Shown here piece after piece: positions 25,129 to 32,903 of a stretch of DNA of 64,000 nt. The position numbers were made by a program, and so were the translations under genes. The DNA lies in NCBI GenBank assembly GCA_946553025.1, contig CAMNRM010000006.1, forward strand, positions 62,001 through 126,000, in the 5' to 3' direction. Numbering within the stretch: position 1 is the stretch's first letter; every line of letters starts with the position of its first letter. The stretch comes from an uncultured Clostridium sp. GTDB taxonomy: Bacteria; Bacillota; Clostridia; Lachnospirales; Lachnospiraceae. A model generated the notes under the pieces. The model was given only the letters and a program-made list of their open reading frames with translations. It did not search any database and had not been told where the DNA came from.

Positions 25129-25743
25129 TCATTGTGTTATCTTCTCAAAGTCGGAGGCCGGGTGTTTGCACAGCGGACAGATAAAATCTGCCGGAAGCTC
25201 TTCACCTTCATAGACGTAGCCGCACACCGTACAGCGCCAGACGGTTTTTCCGGCAGCAGGCTTTTGCGGCTGGGGCTTAATGGAGGAATGATAGTAAGCG
25301 TAGGTGGCTGAAGGTGCGGCAGAGAGTACCTCCATATCGGATACGGAAGCAATGAATAAGGTGTGGCTTCCCAGGTCGATGGCCTGTTCGGTCACGGCGC
25401 TGATATAGCCGTTGCTTCCCGCGGTAACGTAGTAAAGGCCATTGGAAGAACGCTTACAGTCAGGATAGCCGGAGAATTTATCCACATCCCGCCCGGATTG
25501 AAAGCCGAAATGCTGGAAAACGGAAAAGTCGGCCTCTTCGCTGAGGATGGATAGGTTGAATTTTCCGCTCTGTTTTACCAGATCATGGGTGAAGTTAGCT
25601 TTGTTGACAGCTATGCTGATTCGATTTGGCTCACTGGTTACCTGCCCTGCTGTGTTAATAATACAGCCGCTGTCCTGCCCCGCAGAAGCGGCGGTGAGTA
25701 CAAACAGCCCGTAGCTAAGGTTATACATTGTTTTTGGGTTCAT
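25129..25743 (-). CDS. High-molecular-weight rubredoxin (flavin reductase-rubredoxin fusion)
   Basis: 204 residues: an N-terminal FMN-binding flavin-reductase domain (MYNLSYGLFVLTA, NTAGQVTSEPNRISIAVNK, about 1-155), a short Pro-rich linker, and a C-terminal rubredoxin with both Fe-binding pairs CTVCGY and CPLCKH. This is the Hrb/Rub architecture of clostridia and acetogens, an electron donor to flavodiiron proteins that reduce O2 or NO. ATG 25743 is preceded by AAAGGAG at six bases; ATG 25761 would add six residues without a better site. It converges on the bacteriohemerythrin gene, so the two form an oxygen-response pair. Confidence 0.92.
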   Translation of the reverse strand: MNPKTMYNLSYGLFVLTAASAGQDSGCIINTAGQVTSEPNRISIAVNKANFTHDLVKQSGKFNLSILSEEADFSVFQHFGFQSGRDVDKFSGYPDCKRSSNGLYYVTAGSNGYISAVTEQAIDLGSHTLFIASVSDMEVLSAAPSATYAYYHSSIKPQPQKPAAGKTVWRCTVCGYVYEGEELPADFICPLCKHPASDFEKITQ

Positions 25744-25899
25744 ATTCTTCTCCTTTGCCAATTTATAGTGATTTTGCTGACGGCTTAGCTATTTTATTAT
25801 TGCTGCCTTATTTATGCAAATTCGGAACAAAAACTGTGCTTAATGGTTGAAATAATTTTATCATGAAGGAATTTTCCTGTCAACGGATGTTACAGATTT

Positions 25900-26026
25900 A
25901 GGGGGAAAACCTTGAAGGAGTATATCGAAGAGCGGGCGGTGGCCATAGCCAATTACATTATAGACCACAACGCAACGGTGCGGCAGACGGCAAGGAAGTT
26001 TGGGATTAGTAAATCGACGGTACATA
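25900..26026 (+). repeat. 127-bp direct repeat, left copy (5' part of spoIIID)
   Basis: Identical base for base to 30321-30447, offset 4421 bp. It contains the spoIIID ribosome binding site, TTG start and first 38 codons, but not the upstream sigma-E-like promoter of the right copy. Confidence 0.95.
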
Positions 26027-26043
26027 TGGTTGTAACAAAATAG
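25912..26043 (+). pseudogene. spoIIID: Truncated spoIIID duplicate
   Basis: TTG 25912 to TAG 26041-26043, 43 codons. Residues 1-38 equal the N terminus of the full SpoIIID at 30333, including most of the helix-turn-helix (TVRQTARKFGISKSTVH), then five junction-derived codons (MVVTK) and stop. It lacks the C-terminal basic helices needed for stable DNA binding. Its upstream sequence has no recognisable promoter. It is probably a by-product of whatever placed the DUF1703 block here. Confidence 0.85.
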
Positions 26044-26086
26044 AGCGAGTGTTGTGGAGCATAAGGTAAAGAAATAAAAGTAAGTG

Positions 26087-26127
26087 GGACATTAGGAAAT
26101 GAGCAGTATTTCCTGATGTCCTTTTAT
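26087..26127 (+). terminator. Rho-independent terminator at the left end of the DUF1703 block
   Basis: GGACATTAGGAAA (26087-26099) pairs with TTTCCTGATGTCC (26109-26121, one G-U pair), followed by TTTTATTATTG. It insulates the block from transcription entering through the truncated spoIIID. Confidence 0.85.
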
Positions 26128-26134
26128 TATTGTA

Positions 26135-26163
26135 TTGTGAAACGGGCAAAACAAGGATATAAT
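26135..26163 (+). promoter_or_regulatory. Sigma-A promoter of the first DUF1703 gene
   Basis: TTGTGA (26135-26140), 17-bp spacer, perfect TATAAT (26158-26163). Directly downstream of the terminator. Confidence 0.75.
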
Positions 26164-26265
26164 GAAAGTAAACCTTCATGCGCCCACAAGCAGAATGAAT
26201 GATGAAGATATGTGAGGAAAAAACAGGGCGGTCAGGGAGAAATTGTATTGGGAGGCAAGAAAAAT

Positions 26266-27843
26266 TTGGGTAATTATGTAAATATTGGAAATGAAGGATT
26301 TGCCAGAATTAGAAATGATGTCTATGTGGATAAAACAGGCCTGATTGGTTTGATTAATCAGACAATTGACACGTCAAGGTGTTTAACCTGTATCAGCAGG
26401 CCCCGCCGTTTTGGAAAATCCTTTGCAGCGAAAATGTTGTGTGCTTATTATGATAAAACCTGTAATTCGTCAGGGCTTTTTGATGATTTGCTGATCGCAG
26501 AGGATGAACAGTACCGGAAGCATTTGAATCACTATGATGTGATTTACCTGGATATGACCGGGGTGATAGGGGAGGCTTCCATTACGGATATTGTGCCTTA
26601 CATTCAGCGAAATGTAGTTCGGGAATTGGCGGAACAGTATCCCAAATTGAAGATTGTGGAAGGTTTTGCCGCAACATTAGCAAATGCTGCTGAAATTGCG
26701 GGTAATAAGTTTGTTATGATTATTGACGAGTGGGATGCACCGATTAGAGAGGCTAAAAATCAGCAGGATTTACAAAGAAAATATCTGGAGTTTTTGCGTG
26801 CTTTGTTTAAAAACAGCGGAATGACGGATAAAATATTTGCAGCAGTTTATATGACGGGAATCCTTCCCATTAAGAAAGACGGATCACAGTCGGCCATATC
26901 TGATTTTAAAGAATTTACGATGATTAAGCCCAGGAAGTTTGGAGAGTATGTTGGGTTTACGGAGGATGAGGTGAAAAAGCTTTGCCGTGAATACAACAGT
27001 GATTTTGAACAGATGAAACAATGGTATGACGGCTATGGGTTTCGGGAAATTAAATCGGTGTATAATCCAAATTCGGTTATGGAAGCTTTGCGCAATGATG
27101 ATTTTGATTCCTATTGGACGCAGACCTCTGCGGCAGAAAGCCTGATGGGATATGTTAATCTTGATTTTGATGAATTGGGCAGAACGGCTGCAGAATTGGT
27201 GGGCGGAGTGGAAGTAAAGGTAGACACCAATGGCTTTGCGAATGATCTGGTGACTTTTCGGAACAGGGATGATGTGCTGACCTTGTTAATTCATCTGGGG
27301 TATTTGACTTATGACGAAAAGGCGCAGAAAGTGCATATTCCCAATGAAGAAATTCGCCTGGAATTTGCCAAGGCTGTACGGCAGGTGAGAAGAGATGATA
27401 CCATCCGGCGGGTGAGGGAAAGTGAACAGCTCATTGAGGATACGGTTCATGGGAAGGAAGAGGCAGTTGCGGGGCAGATTGAGAAGATTCATGAGGAAGA
27501 GGCTTCTTTATATTACAATAATGAACAGGCTCTTCGCAGTGTGATTAAACGGGCATATTTCAGCTATGGGGATGAGTATGTGATGTTTGAGGAACTGCCG
27601 GCTGGTGCCGGATATGCGGATATTGTGTATTTGCCGAAAAAAGATTCTGTGCTTCCGGCTCTGATTATCGAGTTAAAATGGAACCAGTCTGTGGAAGGTG
27701 CTATCGCACAAATAAAGAATAAGCGATATCCAGAGGCTCTTAAAGGATTTGGGGGTAAAATTCTTTTGGTTGGAATCAGCTATGATTGTCAGGCCCCGGC
27801 AGGGAAAAGAAAACATCAGTGCAGGATAGAAGTCTATGAGTAA
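26266..27843 (+). CDS. AAA-ATPase-like / PD-(D/E)XK (DUF1703) protein, copy A
   Basis: 525 residues from TTG 26266 (GGAGG ten bases upstream; the product then begins MGNYVNIGNEGFARI, the usual family start). GTG 26212 is the longer alternative. The N-terminal AAA-ATPase-like domain has YVDKTGLI, the degenerate P-loop SRPRRFGKSFAAKML and Walker B-like MIIDEWDAP. The C-terminal half carries the PD-(D/E)XK nuclease-like domain: GYADIVYLP ... ALIIELKWN. The family is abundant in gut anaerobes in multi-copy, often mobile clusters; its function is unknown, with defence or transposition suspected. Only about family-level similarity to copy B at 28551 is visible, so they are not recent duplicates. 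Confidence 0.88.
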   Translation: MGNYVNIGNEGFARIRNDVYVDKTGLIGLINQTIDTSRCLTCISRPRRFGKSFAAKMLCAYYDKTCNSSGLFDDLLIAEDEQYRKHLNHYDVIYLDMTGVIGEASITDIVPYIQRNVVRELAEQYPKLKIVEGFAATLANAAEIAGNKFVMIIDEWDAPIREAKNQQDLQRKYLEFLRALFKNSGMTDKIFAAVYMTGILPIKKDGSQSAISDFKEFTMIKPRKFGEYVGFTEDEVKKLCREYNSDFEQMKQWYDGYGFREIKSVYNPNSVMEALRNDDFDSYWTQTSAAESLMGYVNLDFDELGRTAAELVGGVEVKVDTNGFANDLVTFRNRDDVLTLLIHLGYLTYDEKAQKVHIPNEEIRLEFAKAVRQVRRDDTIRRVRESEQLIEDTVHGKEEAVAGQIEKIHEEEASLYYNNEQALRSVIKRAYFSYGDEYVMFEELPAGAGYADIVYLPKKDSVLPALIIELKWNQSVEGAIAQIKNKRYPEALKGFGGKILLVGISYDCQAPAGKRKHQCRIEVYE

Positions 27844-27893
27844 ATTGCTATGATGGAATAAGAAGGAGAAATGGAATCGAACAGCGAAAATAT

Positions 27894-28073
27894 TTGAAGG
27901 TACAAGACAGGACGGAAGAAAAGGAACTTTCTGATACAGTGGATGCAGCATTGAAACAGATAAAAGAAAAGGAATATGAAACAGTATTGATAGAAAAAGA
28001 AATTTCCAAAGAGAAAATCCGCAATTATGGCTGTGCTTTTTGTGGGAAGCAGGTATTGATTAAAAAAGGATAA
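27894..28073 (+). pseudogene. 3' remnant of a third DUF1703 gene
   Basis: 59 codons ending at TAA 28071-28073. They are nearly identical in DNA and protein to the last part of copy B (30070-30240): KVQDRTEEKELSDTVDAALK, then QIKEKEYETVLIEK and CAFCGKQV. The N-terminal ATPase part and the nuclease core are missing. A recent duplication followed by deletion is the simplest explanation. Confidence 0.85.
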
Positions 28074-28104
28074 AAGATAAAAGGCCGAAAGAAAGGTGAA
28101 TACT

Positions 28105-28482
28105 ATGTGGTTTTGGTGGTTTATGTTTGTGTTTGACTTACTTATTCCTGCATTAATGATTATTTCTGGAAAAATGATGTGGAAGCATCCTCCGAAAACT
28201 ATCAATGGAATAATAGGTTATCGAACGGCACGCTCCATGAAAAATAGAGATACATGGAAGTATGCACATGATTATTGTGGAAGATTATGGTGGAAAATAG
28301 GGTGGGTTCTTTTGCTGCCTTCGGTTATTATACATTTTCCATTTTATAACCGTTCAGAAGATACAATAGGAACTGTGGGCGGTATTTTATGTGCAATACA
28401 ATGTGTGTGTCTGATTATTCCTATCTTTTTTACCGAACGGGCATTAAAGAGAAATTTTACCGATGAAGGAATGAGAAGATGA
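28105..28482 (+). CDS. SdpI-family membrane protein
   Basis: 125 residues with three hydrophobic segments (about 3-20, 65-82, 95-113) and the SdpI/YhfL signature GIIGYRTARSMKNRDTWKYA plus HDYCGR. In Bacillus, SdpI gives immunity to the SdpC killing factor and relays its presence; family members elsewhere are uncharacterised and no SdpC-like toxin is seen here. ATG 28105 has AAAGG eight bases upstream; GTG 28096 overlaps that site. It lies between a DUF1703 relic and copy B, inside the 127-bp direct repeats, so it may be cargo of the block. Confidence 0.85.
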   Translation: MWFWWFMFVFDLLIPALMIISGKMMWKHPPKTINGIIGYRTARSMKNRDTWKYAHDYCGRLWWKIGWVLLLPSVIIHFPFYNRSEDTIGTVGGILCAIQCVCLIIPIFFTERALKRNFTDEGMRR

Positions 28483-28550
28483 TTTGCTGAAACATAAATC
28501 TAAATCGGAAAACGATGAGGAAGATATAAAAAGAAAAGGGATGTGGCAAT

Positions 28551-30266
28551 ATGGCAAGAACGTTGGGAATAGGGAAGCAGGACTTTGAAAAAGTGCGGAA
28601 AGAAAATGCTTTTTATATCGATAAAACAAAATTTATTCGGGAATGGTGGGAAAGCGAGGATGATGTGACATTAATAACCCGTCCCCGACGTTTTGGAAAG
28701 ACATTGAATATGAGTATGCTGGAAAAGTTTTTTTCTGTTCAATATGCAGGGCGTGAAGATTTATTTCAGGGATTAACGATATGGGAAGATGAAAAATATA
28801 GAAAGCTTCAGGGAACTTATCCGGTTCTTTTTATTAGTTTTGCCGATGTAAAAGAAACCGCATATATACAGACAAAAAAGAAAATTTGCCGTATTATTAA
28901 AGCATTATATAATAAATATGATTTTTTGTTAGAAAATGATTTGCTGAATGAAAGTGAAAAGAATGATTTTTTAAATATTTCCGTCGAGATGGAGGACAAT
29001 GAAGCTTCTTATTCGTTAAAGGCATTATCTGATTATTTATCGCGTTATTATAAGAAAAAAGTAATTATTCTGTTGGATGAATATGATACGCCAATGCAGG
29101 AAGCTTATATGAATGGCTATTGGGATGAACTTGTTTCTTTTACCAGAAGTTTGTTTAATGCAACATTTAAAACAAATCCTTATCTTGAGCGTGCAATCAT
29201 GACAGGCATTACCAGGGTGAGTAAAGAATCTATATTTTCAGATTTAAATAATTTACAAGTGATCACTACGACATCAGAAAAATACATGGATTGCTTTGGC
29301 TTTACGGAAGAGGAGGTATTTGCCGCATTAGATGAATATGGATTATCTCTAAAAAAGCAGGAAGTAAAAACATGGTATGATGGGTTTACCTTTGGAAAAC
29401 AAAAAGATATTTATAATCCCTGGTCTATCTTAAATTATCTGGACAAAAGGCAGATAGGAACCTATTGGGCAAATTCCAGTTCAAACAGTCTGGCAGGAAA
29501 GCTGATTCGGGAAGGAAGCCGGAAGGTAAAAGAAAGCTTTGAGGTTCTCTTACAAGGAAAGTCGATTATTGTAGAAATTGATGAGCAGATTGTTTATGAT
29601 CAATTAGATGAAGATGAGTCGGCAATCTGGAGTTTGCTGCTTGCCGGTGGCTATTTAAAAGTAAAAAATAGAAATACTTATGCGACAGAGTTTGGAGAAT
29701 GGAAGCAGGAATATGAACTGGAACTGACTAATTTTGAAGTAGGGGCAATGTTCCGTCAGATGATTAGAAAATGGTTCAGCCGTTCCGCAGGAGGTTATAA
29801 TGATTTTATCAAAGCATTACTGTATGATGATGTAAAGGGTATGAATGTTTACATGAACAAGGTGGCGATGACTACCTTCAGTTATTTTGATACCGGAAAA
29901 AGTCCTTCGGAAGAAGCTCCTGAACGCTTCTATCATGGTTTTGTATTGGGATTAATGGTAGAACTGGCGGATAGATATGTACTGACTTCAAATCGGGAAA
30001 GTGGATTTGGACGCTATGATGTGATGCTGGAACCGAGAAGGCCGGGAGATGTTGGGATAATTATGGAATTTAAGGTACAAGACAGAACCGAAGAGAAGGA
30101 ACTTTCTGATACAGTGGATGCGGCACTGAAGCAGATAAAAGAAAAGGAATATGAAACGGTATTGATAGAAAAAGGAATTTCCAAAGAAAAAATTCGCAGT
30201 TATGCATTTGCTTTTTGTGGGAAGCAGGTGATGATTAAAAAGGATAAAGAAATATCCATCAAGTAA
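28551..30266 (+). CDS. AAA-ATPase-like / PD-(D/E)XK (DUF1703) protein, copy B
   Basis: 571 residues. N-terminal ATPase-like domain with FYIDKTKFI, P-loop TRPRRFGKTLNMSML and Walker B-like IILLDEYDTP; the regulatory middle includes ITRVSKESIFSDLNN and WYDGFTFG; the C-terminal nuclease-like domain has GRYDVMLEP ... IIMEFKVQD, with the E-x-K catalytic pair. All key residues are present, so it should be functional. The gene is AT-rich compared with its flanks. The remnant at 27894 derives from a close relative of its 3' end. ATG 28551 is preceded by AAAAGGGATG. The spoIIID promoter begins 12 bp after its stop. Confidence 0.88.
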   Translation: MARTLGIGKQDFEKVRKENAFYIDKTKFIREWWESEDDVTLITRPRRFGKTLNMSMLEKFFSVQYAGREDLFQGLTIWEDEKYRKLQGTYPVLFISFADVKETAYIQTKKKICRIIKALYNKYDFLLENDLLNESEKNDFLNISVEMEDNEASYSLKALSDYLSRYYKKKVIILLDEYDTPMQEAYMNGYWDELVSFTRSLFNATFKTNPYLERAIMTGITRVSKESIFSDLNNLQVITTTSEKYMDCFGFTEEEVFAALDEYGLSLKKQEVKTWYDGFTFGKQKDIYNPWSILNYLDKRQIGTYWANSSSNSLAGKLIREGSRKVKESFEVLLQGKSIIVEIDEQIVYDQLDEDESAIWSLLLAGGYLKVKNRNTYATEFGEWKQEYELELTNFEVGAMFRQMIRKWFSRSAGGYNDFIKALLYDDVKGMNVYMNKVAMTTFSYFDTGKSPSEEAPERFYHGFVLGLMVELADRYVLTSNRESGFGRYDVMLEPRRPGDVGIIMEFKVQDRTEEKELSDTVDAALKQIKEKEYETVLIEKGISKEKIRSYAFAFCGKQVMIKKDKEISIK

Positions 30267-30277
30267 ATGCGTCCAAA

Positions 30278-30305
30278 CATATTCCCACATTCCCCTGCAT
30301 ATGCT
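30278..30305 (+). promoter_or_regulatory. Sigma-E-like sporulation promoter of spoIIID
   Basis: CATATT (30278-30283), 14-bp spacer, CATATGCT (30298-30305), matching the Bacillus sigma-E consensus (ATATT - 14/15 - CATACAnT) in sequence and spacing. It is present only upstream of the right-hand, complete spoIIID. Confidence 0.7.
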
Positions 30306-30320
30306 GTAAAAAACATATTC

Positions 30321-30447
30321 AGGGGGAAAACCTTGAAGGAGTATATCGAAGAGCGGGCGGTGGCCATAGCCAATTACATTATAGACCACAACGCAACGGT
30401 GCGGCAGACGGCAAGGAAGTTTGGGATTAGTAAATCGACGGTACATA
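30321..30447 (+). repeat. 127-bp direct repeat, right copy (within spoIIID)
   Basis: Identical to 25900-26026. Identity begins one base before the GGGGG of the ribosome binding site and ends at codon 38/39 of spoIIID. Confidence 0.95.
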
Positions 30448-30608
30448 AAGACGTAACCGACCGCCTAGAACACATTAACCCTTCTCTTGCTGCCCAGGCG
30501 AGGATTGTTTTGGATGTGAATAAGTCGGAGCGCCATATCCGGGGCGGCCTGGCGACAAGGGAGAAGTACCAGCACCGGCTTCAAATTTGCAGTAAAGAGG
30601 ACGACTAA
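30333..30608 (+). CDS. spoIIID: Sporulation transcription factor SpoIIID
   Basis: 91 residues, matching the roughly 93-residue Bacillus protein. MKEYIEERAV opens the chain, a helix-turn-helix TVRQTARKFGISKSTVHKDV lies at about 23-42, and the basic C-terminal region ERHIRGGLATREKYQHR matches the second DNA-contact region. SpoIIID acts in the mother cell after sigma-E, activating and repressing the sigma-E and sigma-K regulons. The start is TTG 30333 with AGGGGG six bases upstream; an ATG at 30267 would place the promoter inside the gene. It sits at the right edge of the DUF1703 block and is followed by a terminator. Confidence 0.95.
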   Translation: MKEYIEERAVAIANYIIDHNATVRQTARKFGISKSTVHKDVTDRLEHINPSLAAQARIVLDVNKSERHIRGGLATREKYQHRLQICSKEDD

Positions 30609-30613
30609 GTGTT

Positions 30614-30655
30614 AAAGAGCCATTTTTCGTATTTCGTGAATGGCTCTTTTTTCGT
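30614..30655 (+). terminator. Rho-independent terminator after spoIIID
   Basis: AAAGAGCCATT (about 30615-30625) pairs with AATGGCTCTTT (30640-30650), continuing into TTT. Perfect outer stem. Confidence 0.9.
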
Positions 30656-30830
30656 ATTCTTTGTGGTTTATCCTACATAAAATAAATTAACGAAATATAT
30701 TAATAAAATAAGTTGACAAAACAGACTATCTTTTATCCAATAGCCCTCATACAGCCCCCATTGATTATAAGATTTGCCCCATGTATATCCGGCAATTTAT
30801 AACATTTGCTGTGCCTGCTTAAATTTATAC

Positions 30831-30859
30831 TTGTTAAATGTATAAAAATGCGGTAATAT
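30831..30859 (+). promoter_or_regulatory. Probable promoter of the opp operon
   Basis: TTGTTA (30831-30836), 17 bp, TAATAT (30854-30859). An inverted repeat TTATAC (30825-30830) / GTATAA (30840-30845) straddles the -35 box and could be an operator. The rest of the 328-bp gap from 30609 is AT-rich with no gene. Confidence 0.5.
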
Positions 30860-30936
30860 ATTCAGTAATATGATTAACACACCGGGGCAGTTGGGAAAGA
30901 GCATTAACGTAAGGATGAACGAAAGGACGAGAGAGG

Positions 30937-31893
30937 ATGAAGTGGAAATATATTTTAAAAAGGCTTCTTGTTGCCGTGCCGACATTTTTAGGGATTACGG
31001 TGCTGGCCTATTTTGTCTTAAATCTGGCACCGGGGTCGCCGTTGGACGCACTTTTGGCCGATCCGGGGATTACACCGGCTGAATTGGAGAGAAAGAGGAT
31101 TGCCCTGGGGCTGGATCAGCCGGTGGTTGTCCAGTATGTCCGTTGGCTGGGGCTTTTGCTTCAGGGAGATATGGGCTTTTCCTACAGCACGCAGCGTCCG
31201 GTTGCGGTGATGATTGGGGAGAGGCTTCCGGCTACGGCTTCGCTGGCTGCGGCATCGATTCTGCTCTCGCTGATTGTTTCGATTCCCCTGGGGATTTATG
31301 CGGCTTCCAAGCCGAATTCCAGGAGGGATTATATTTCCGGCGGGATTTCCCTGCTGATGATGGCTACCCCGAATTTTTTTGTGGGCCTGGTGTTTATCTA
31401 TCTGTTTGCCATTGTCCTGAAAATCCTTCCTTCCGGGGGAATGTACGATTCTGCCGGGGTGAAGTCCACAGCGGCGCTTATCCGGCACATGATTATGCCC
31501 TGTCTGGTGCTTTCCTTTCAGCAGATTGGCGGCTGGGTGCGCCATATGCGCAGCAGTATGCTGGAAGTTATGCAGGAAGACTATATTCGTACTGCCCGTT
31601 CTAAGGGACTGAAAAAATGGGCGGTTATCTACAGACACGGTTTGAAAAATGCGCTGATTCCCGTAATTACCGTAGTCGGCATGTCCATCCCCTCTCTGGT
31701 TGGAGGTGCGGTGATTACAGAGCAGGTATTTGGCTGGCCGGGCGTGGGCTCACTTATGGTAACGGCGATTAACGGCCGGGATTATCCGGTGATTATGGGA
31801 ATAACGGTTATGATTGCGGTAGCCGTGCTTTTGGCAAATATCTTAACCGATGTAGCTTACGGGCTTTTAGATCCGCGGATCAGCTATAAATAG
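30937..31893 (+). CDS. oppB: Oligopeptide/dipeptide ABC transporter permease OppB
   Basis: 318 residues, six transmembrane helices. Family features are RLLVAVPTFLGITVLAYFVLNLAPGSP at the N terminus, GDMGFSYSTQRPV, and the cytoplasmic EAA loop DYIRTARSKGLKKWAVIYRHGLKNAL that docks on the ATPases. First gene of a five-gene operon for uptake of peptides (or, less likely, nickel, which uses the same family). 12 bp separate it from oppC. Confidence 0.92.
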   Translation: MKWKYILKRLLVAVPTFLGITVLAYFVLNLAPGSPLDALLADPGITPAELERKRIALGLDQPVVVQYVRWLGLLLQGDMGFSYSTQRPVAVMIGERLPATASLAAASILLSLIVSIPLGIYAASKPNSRRDYISGGISLLMMATPNFFVGLVFIYLFAIVLKILPSGGMYDSAGVKSTAALIRHMIMPCLVLSFQQIGGWVRHMRSSMLEVMQEDYIRTARSKGLKKWAVIYRHGLKNALIPVITVVGMSIPSLVGGAVITEQVFGWPGVGSLMVTAINGRDYPVIMGITVMIAVAVLLANILTDVAYGLLDPRISYK

Positions 31894-31905
31894 GGGGAAT
31901 GGCAG

Positions 31906-32769
31906 ATGATAAAAAAGGAAAATGAAAGCTATCTTTCCGAGGTGATAAGCAAGCTGACAGAACATAAGATGGCGATGGCCGGACTGGTGGTTATTCTGCT
32001 GGAAATTGTCCTGGTTATCGTACTGCCCCTGGTTCTGAAGCTGAATCCCTATGATTCCGATTATGCGGCCTTTTTTGCAGCACCCAGTTCCGCACACATC
32101 CTGGGGACGGATGCTATCGGAAGGGATGTGTTTGCCCGGCTGATTTACGGGGGAAGAACTTCTTTGCTTGTAGGTTTTTGTTCGACGATTATCAGCTGCG
32201 CCATCGGTGTTCCTCTGGGGCTGATTGCCGGGTATTTCCGGGGCAAGGCAGAGATTGCCATTATGCGTGTGGCGGATGTGTTTATGTCCTTTCCGTCCAT
32301 TGTGCTGATTTTAGTGCTTGTGGCGGTTGTCGGCCCTTCGATCTGGTCGGTTACGCTGGTTATCGGCGTATTGGGCTGGACACAATTTGCGCGTTTAATT
32401 TATGCCAATGTTCTCTCGGTTTCCGAAAAAGAGTATGTGGAGTCGGCCAGGGCGATTGGAACGCCGGATTTCAAGATTATTACTGGGTACATCCTGCCGA
32501 ATTCCTTTGCGCCGATTTTAATTGCCATCACCTTTCAGATGGCAAGTGCAATCCTTATGGAATCTTCGCTGAGTTTTCTGGGTATGGGTGTTCAGCCGCC
32601 CGGGGCAAGCTGGGGAAATATGCTCTATGACGCACAGTCCATCACGGTACTTTCCAAACGGCTCTGGATCTGGATACCGCCGGGCATTGCCCTTCTGGTG
32701 ACGGTGCTCAGCATTAACTTTCTCGGCGACGGAATCCGCGATGCCCTTGACCCGAAGATTAAGATATAG
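31906..32769 (+). CDS. oppC: Oligopeptide/dipeptide ABC transporter permease OppC
   Basis: 287 residues, an N-terminal OppC-type helix then the permease domain. The motif HILGTDAIGRDVFARLIYGGRTSL is diagnostic of OppC/DppC, and the EAA loop EYVESARAIGTPDFKIITGYILPNS is intact. It forms the membrane channel with OppB. GGGGGAATGGCAG precedes ATG 31906. A 134-bp gap containing a hairpin follows before oppA. Confidence 0.92.
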   Translation: MIKKENESYLSEVISKLTEHKMAMAGLVVILLEIVLVIVLPLVLKLNPYDSDYAAFFAAPSSAHILGTDAIGRDVFARLIYGGRTSLLVGFCSTIISCAIGVPLGLIAGYFRGKAEIAIMRVADVFMSFPSIVLILVLVAVVGPSIWSVTLVIGVLGWTQFARLIYANVLSVSEKEYVESARAIGTPDFKIITGYILPNSFAPILIAITFQMASAILMESSLSFLGMGVQPPGASWGNMLYDAQSITVLSKRLWIWIPPGIALLVTVLSINFLGDGIRDALDPKIKI

Positions 32770-32797
32770 GCAAATAACAGCAGGAAATGAGTTGCAT

Positions 32798-32824
32798 TAA
32801 CAGCAAACGATACAGATGCTGTTA
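32798..32824 (+). promoter_or_regulatory. Small hairpin between oppC and oppA
   Basis: TAACAGCA (32798-32805) pairs with TGCTGTTA (32817-32824), 11-base loop, no T-run. It is in the place where a processing or attenuation element would give the binding protein more mRNA than the permeases. Confidence 0.4.
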
Positions 32825-32903
32825 TGAACTATAGAGATTTTGAAACGGCCCGGTGATGTATTTACGGCAGTTTCAGGAACATTAAATGTGATAGGAGGAT
32901 ATT

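Noticed and set aside
26027-30320. Classical insertion sequence or composite transposon
   Set aside because: No transposase, integrase or terminal inverted repeats were found between the 127-bp repeats, and the repeat length does not suit target-site duplication.
30267-30332. ATG 30267 as the start of spoIIID
   Set aside because: It would put the sigma-E-like promoter and the ribosome binding site inside the gene and add 22 residues foreign to SpoIIID; TTG 30333 fits the family exactly.
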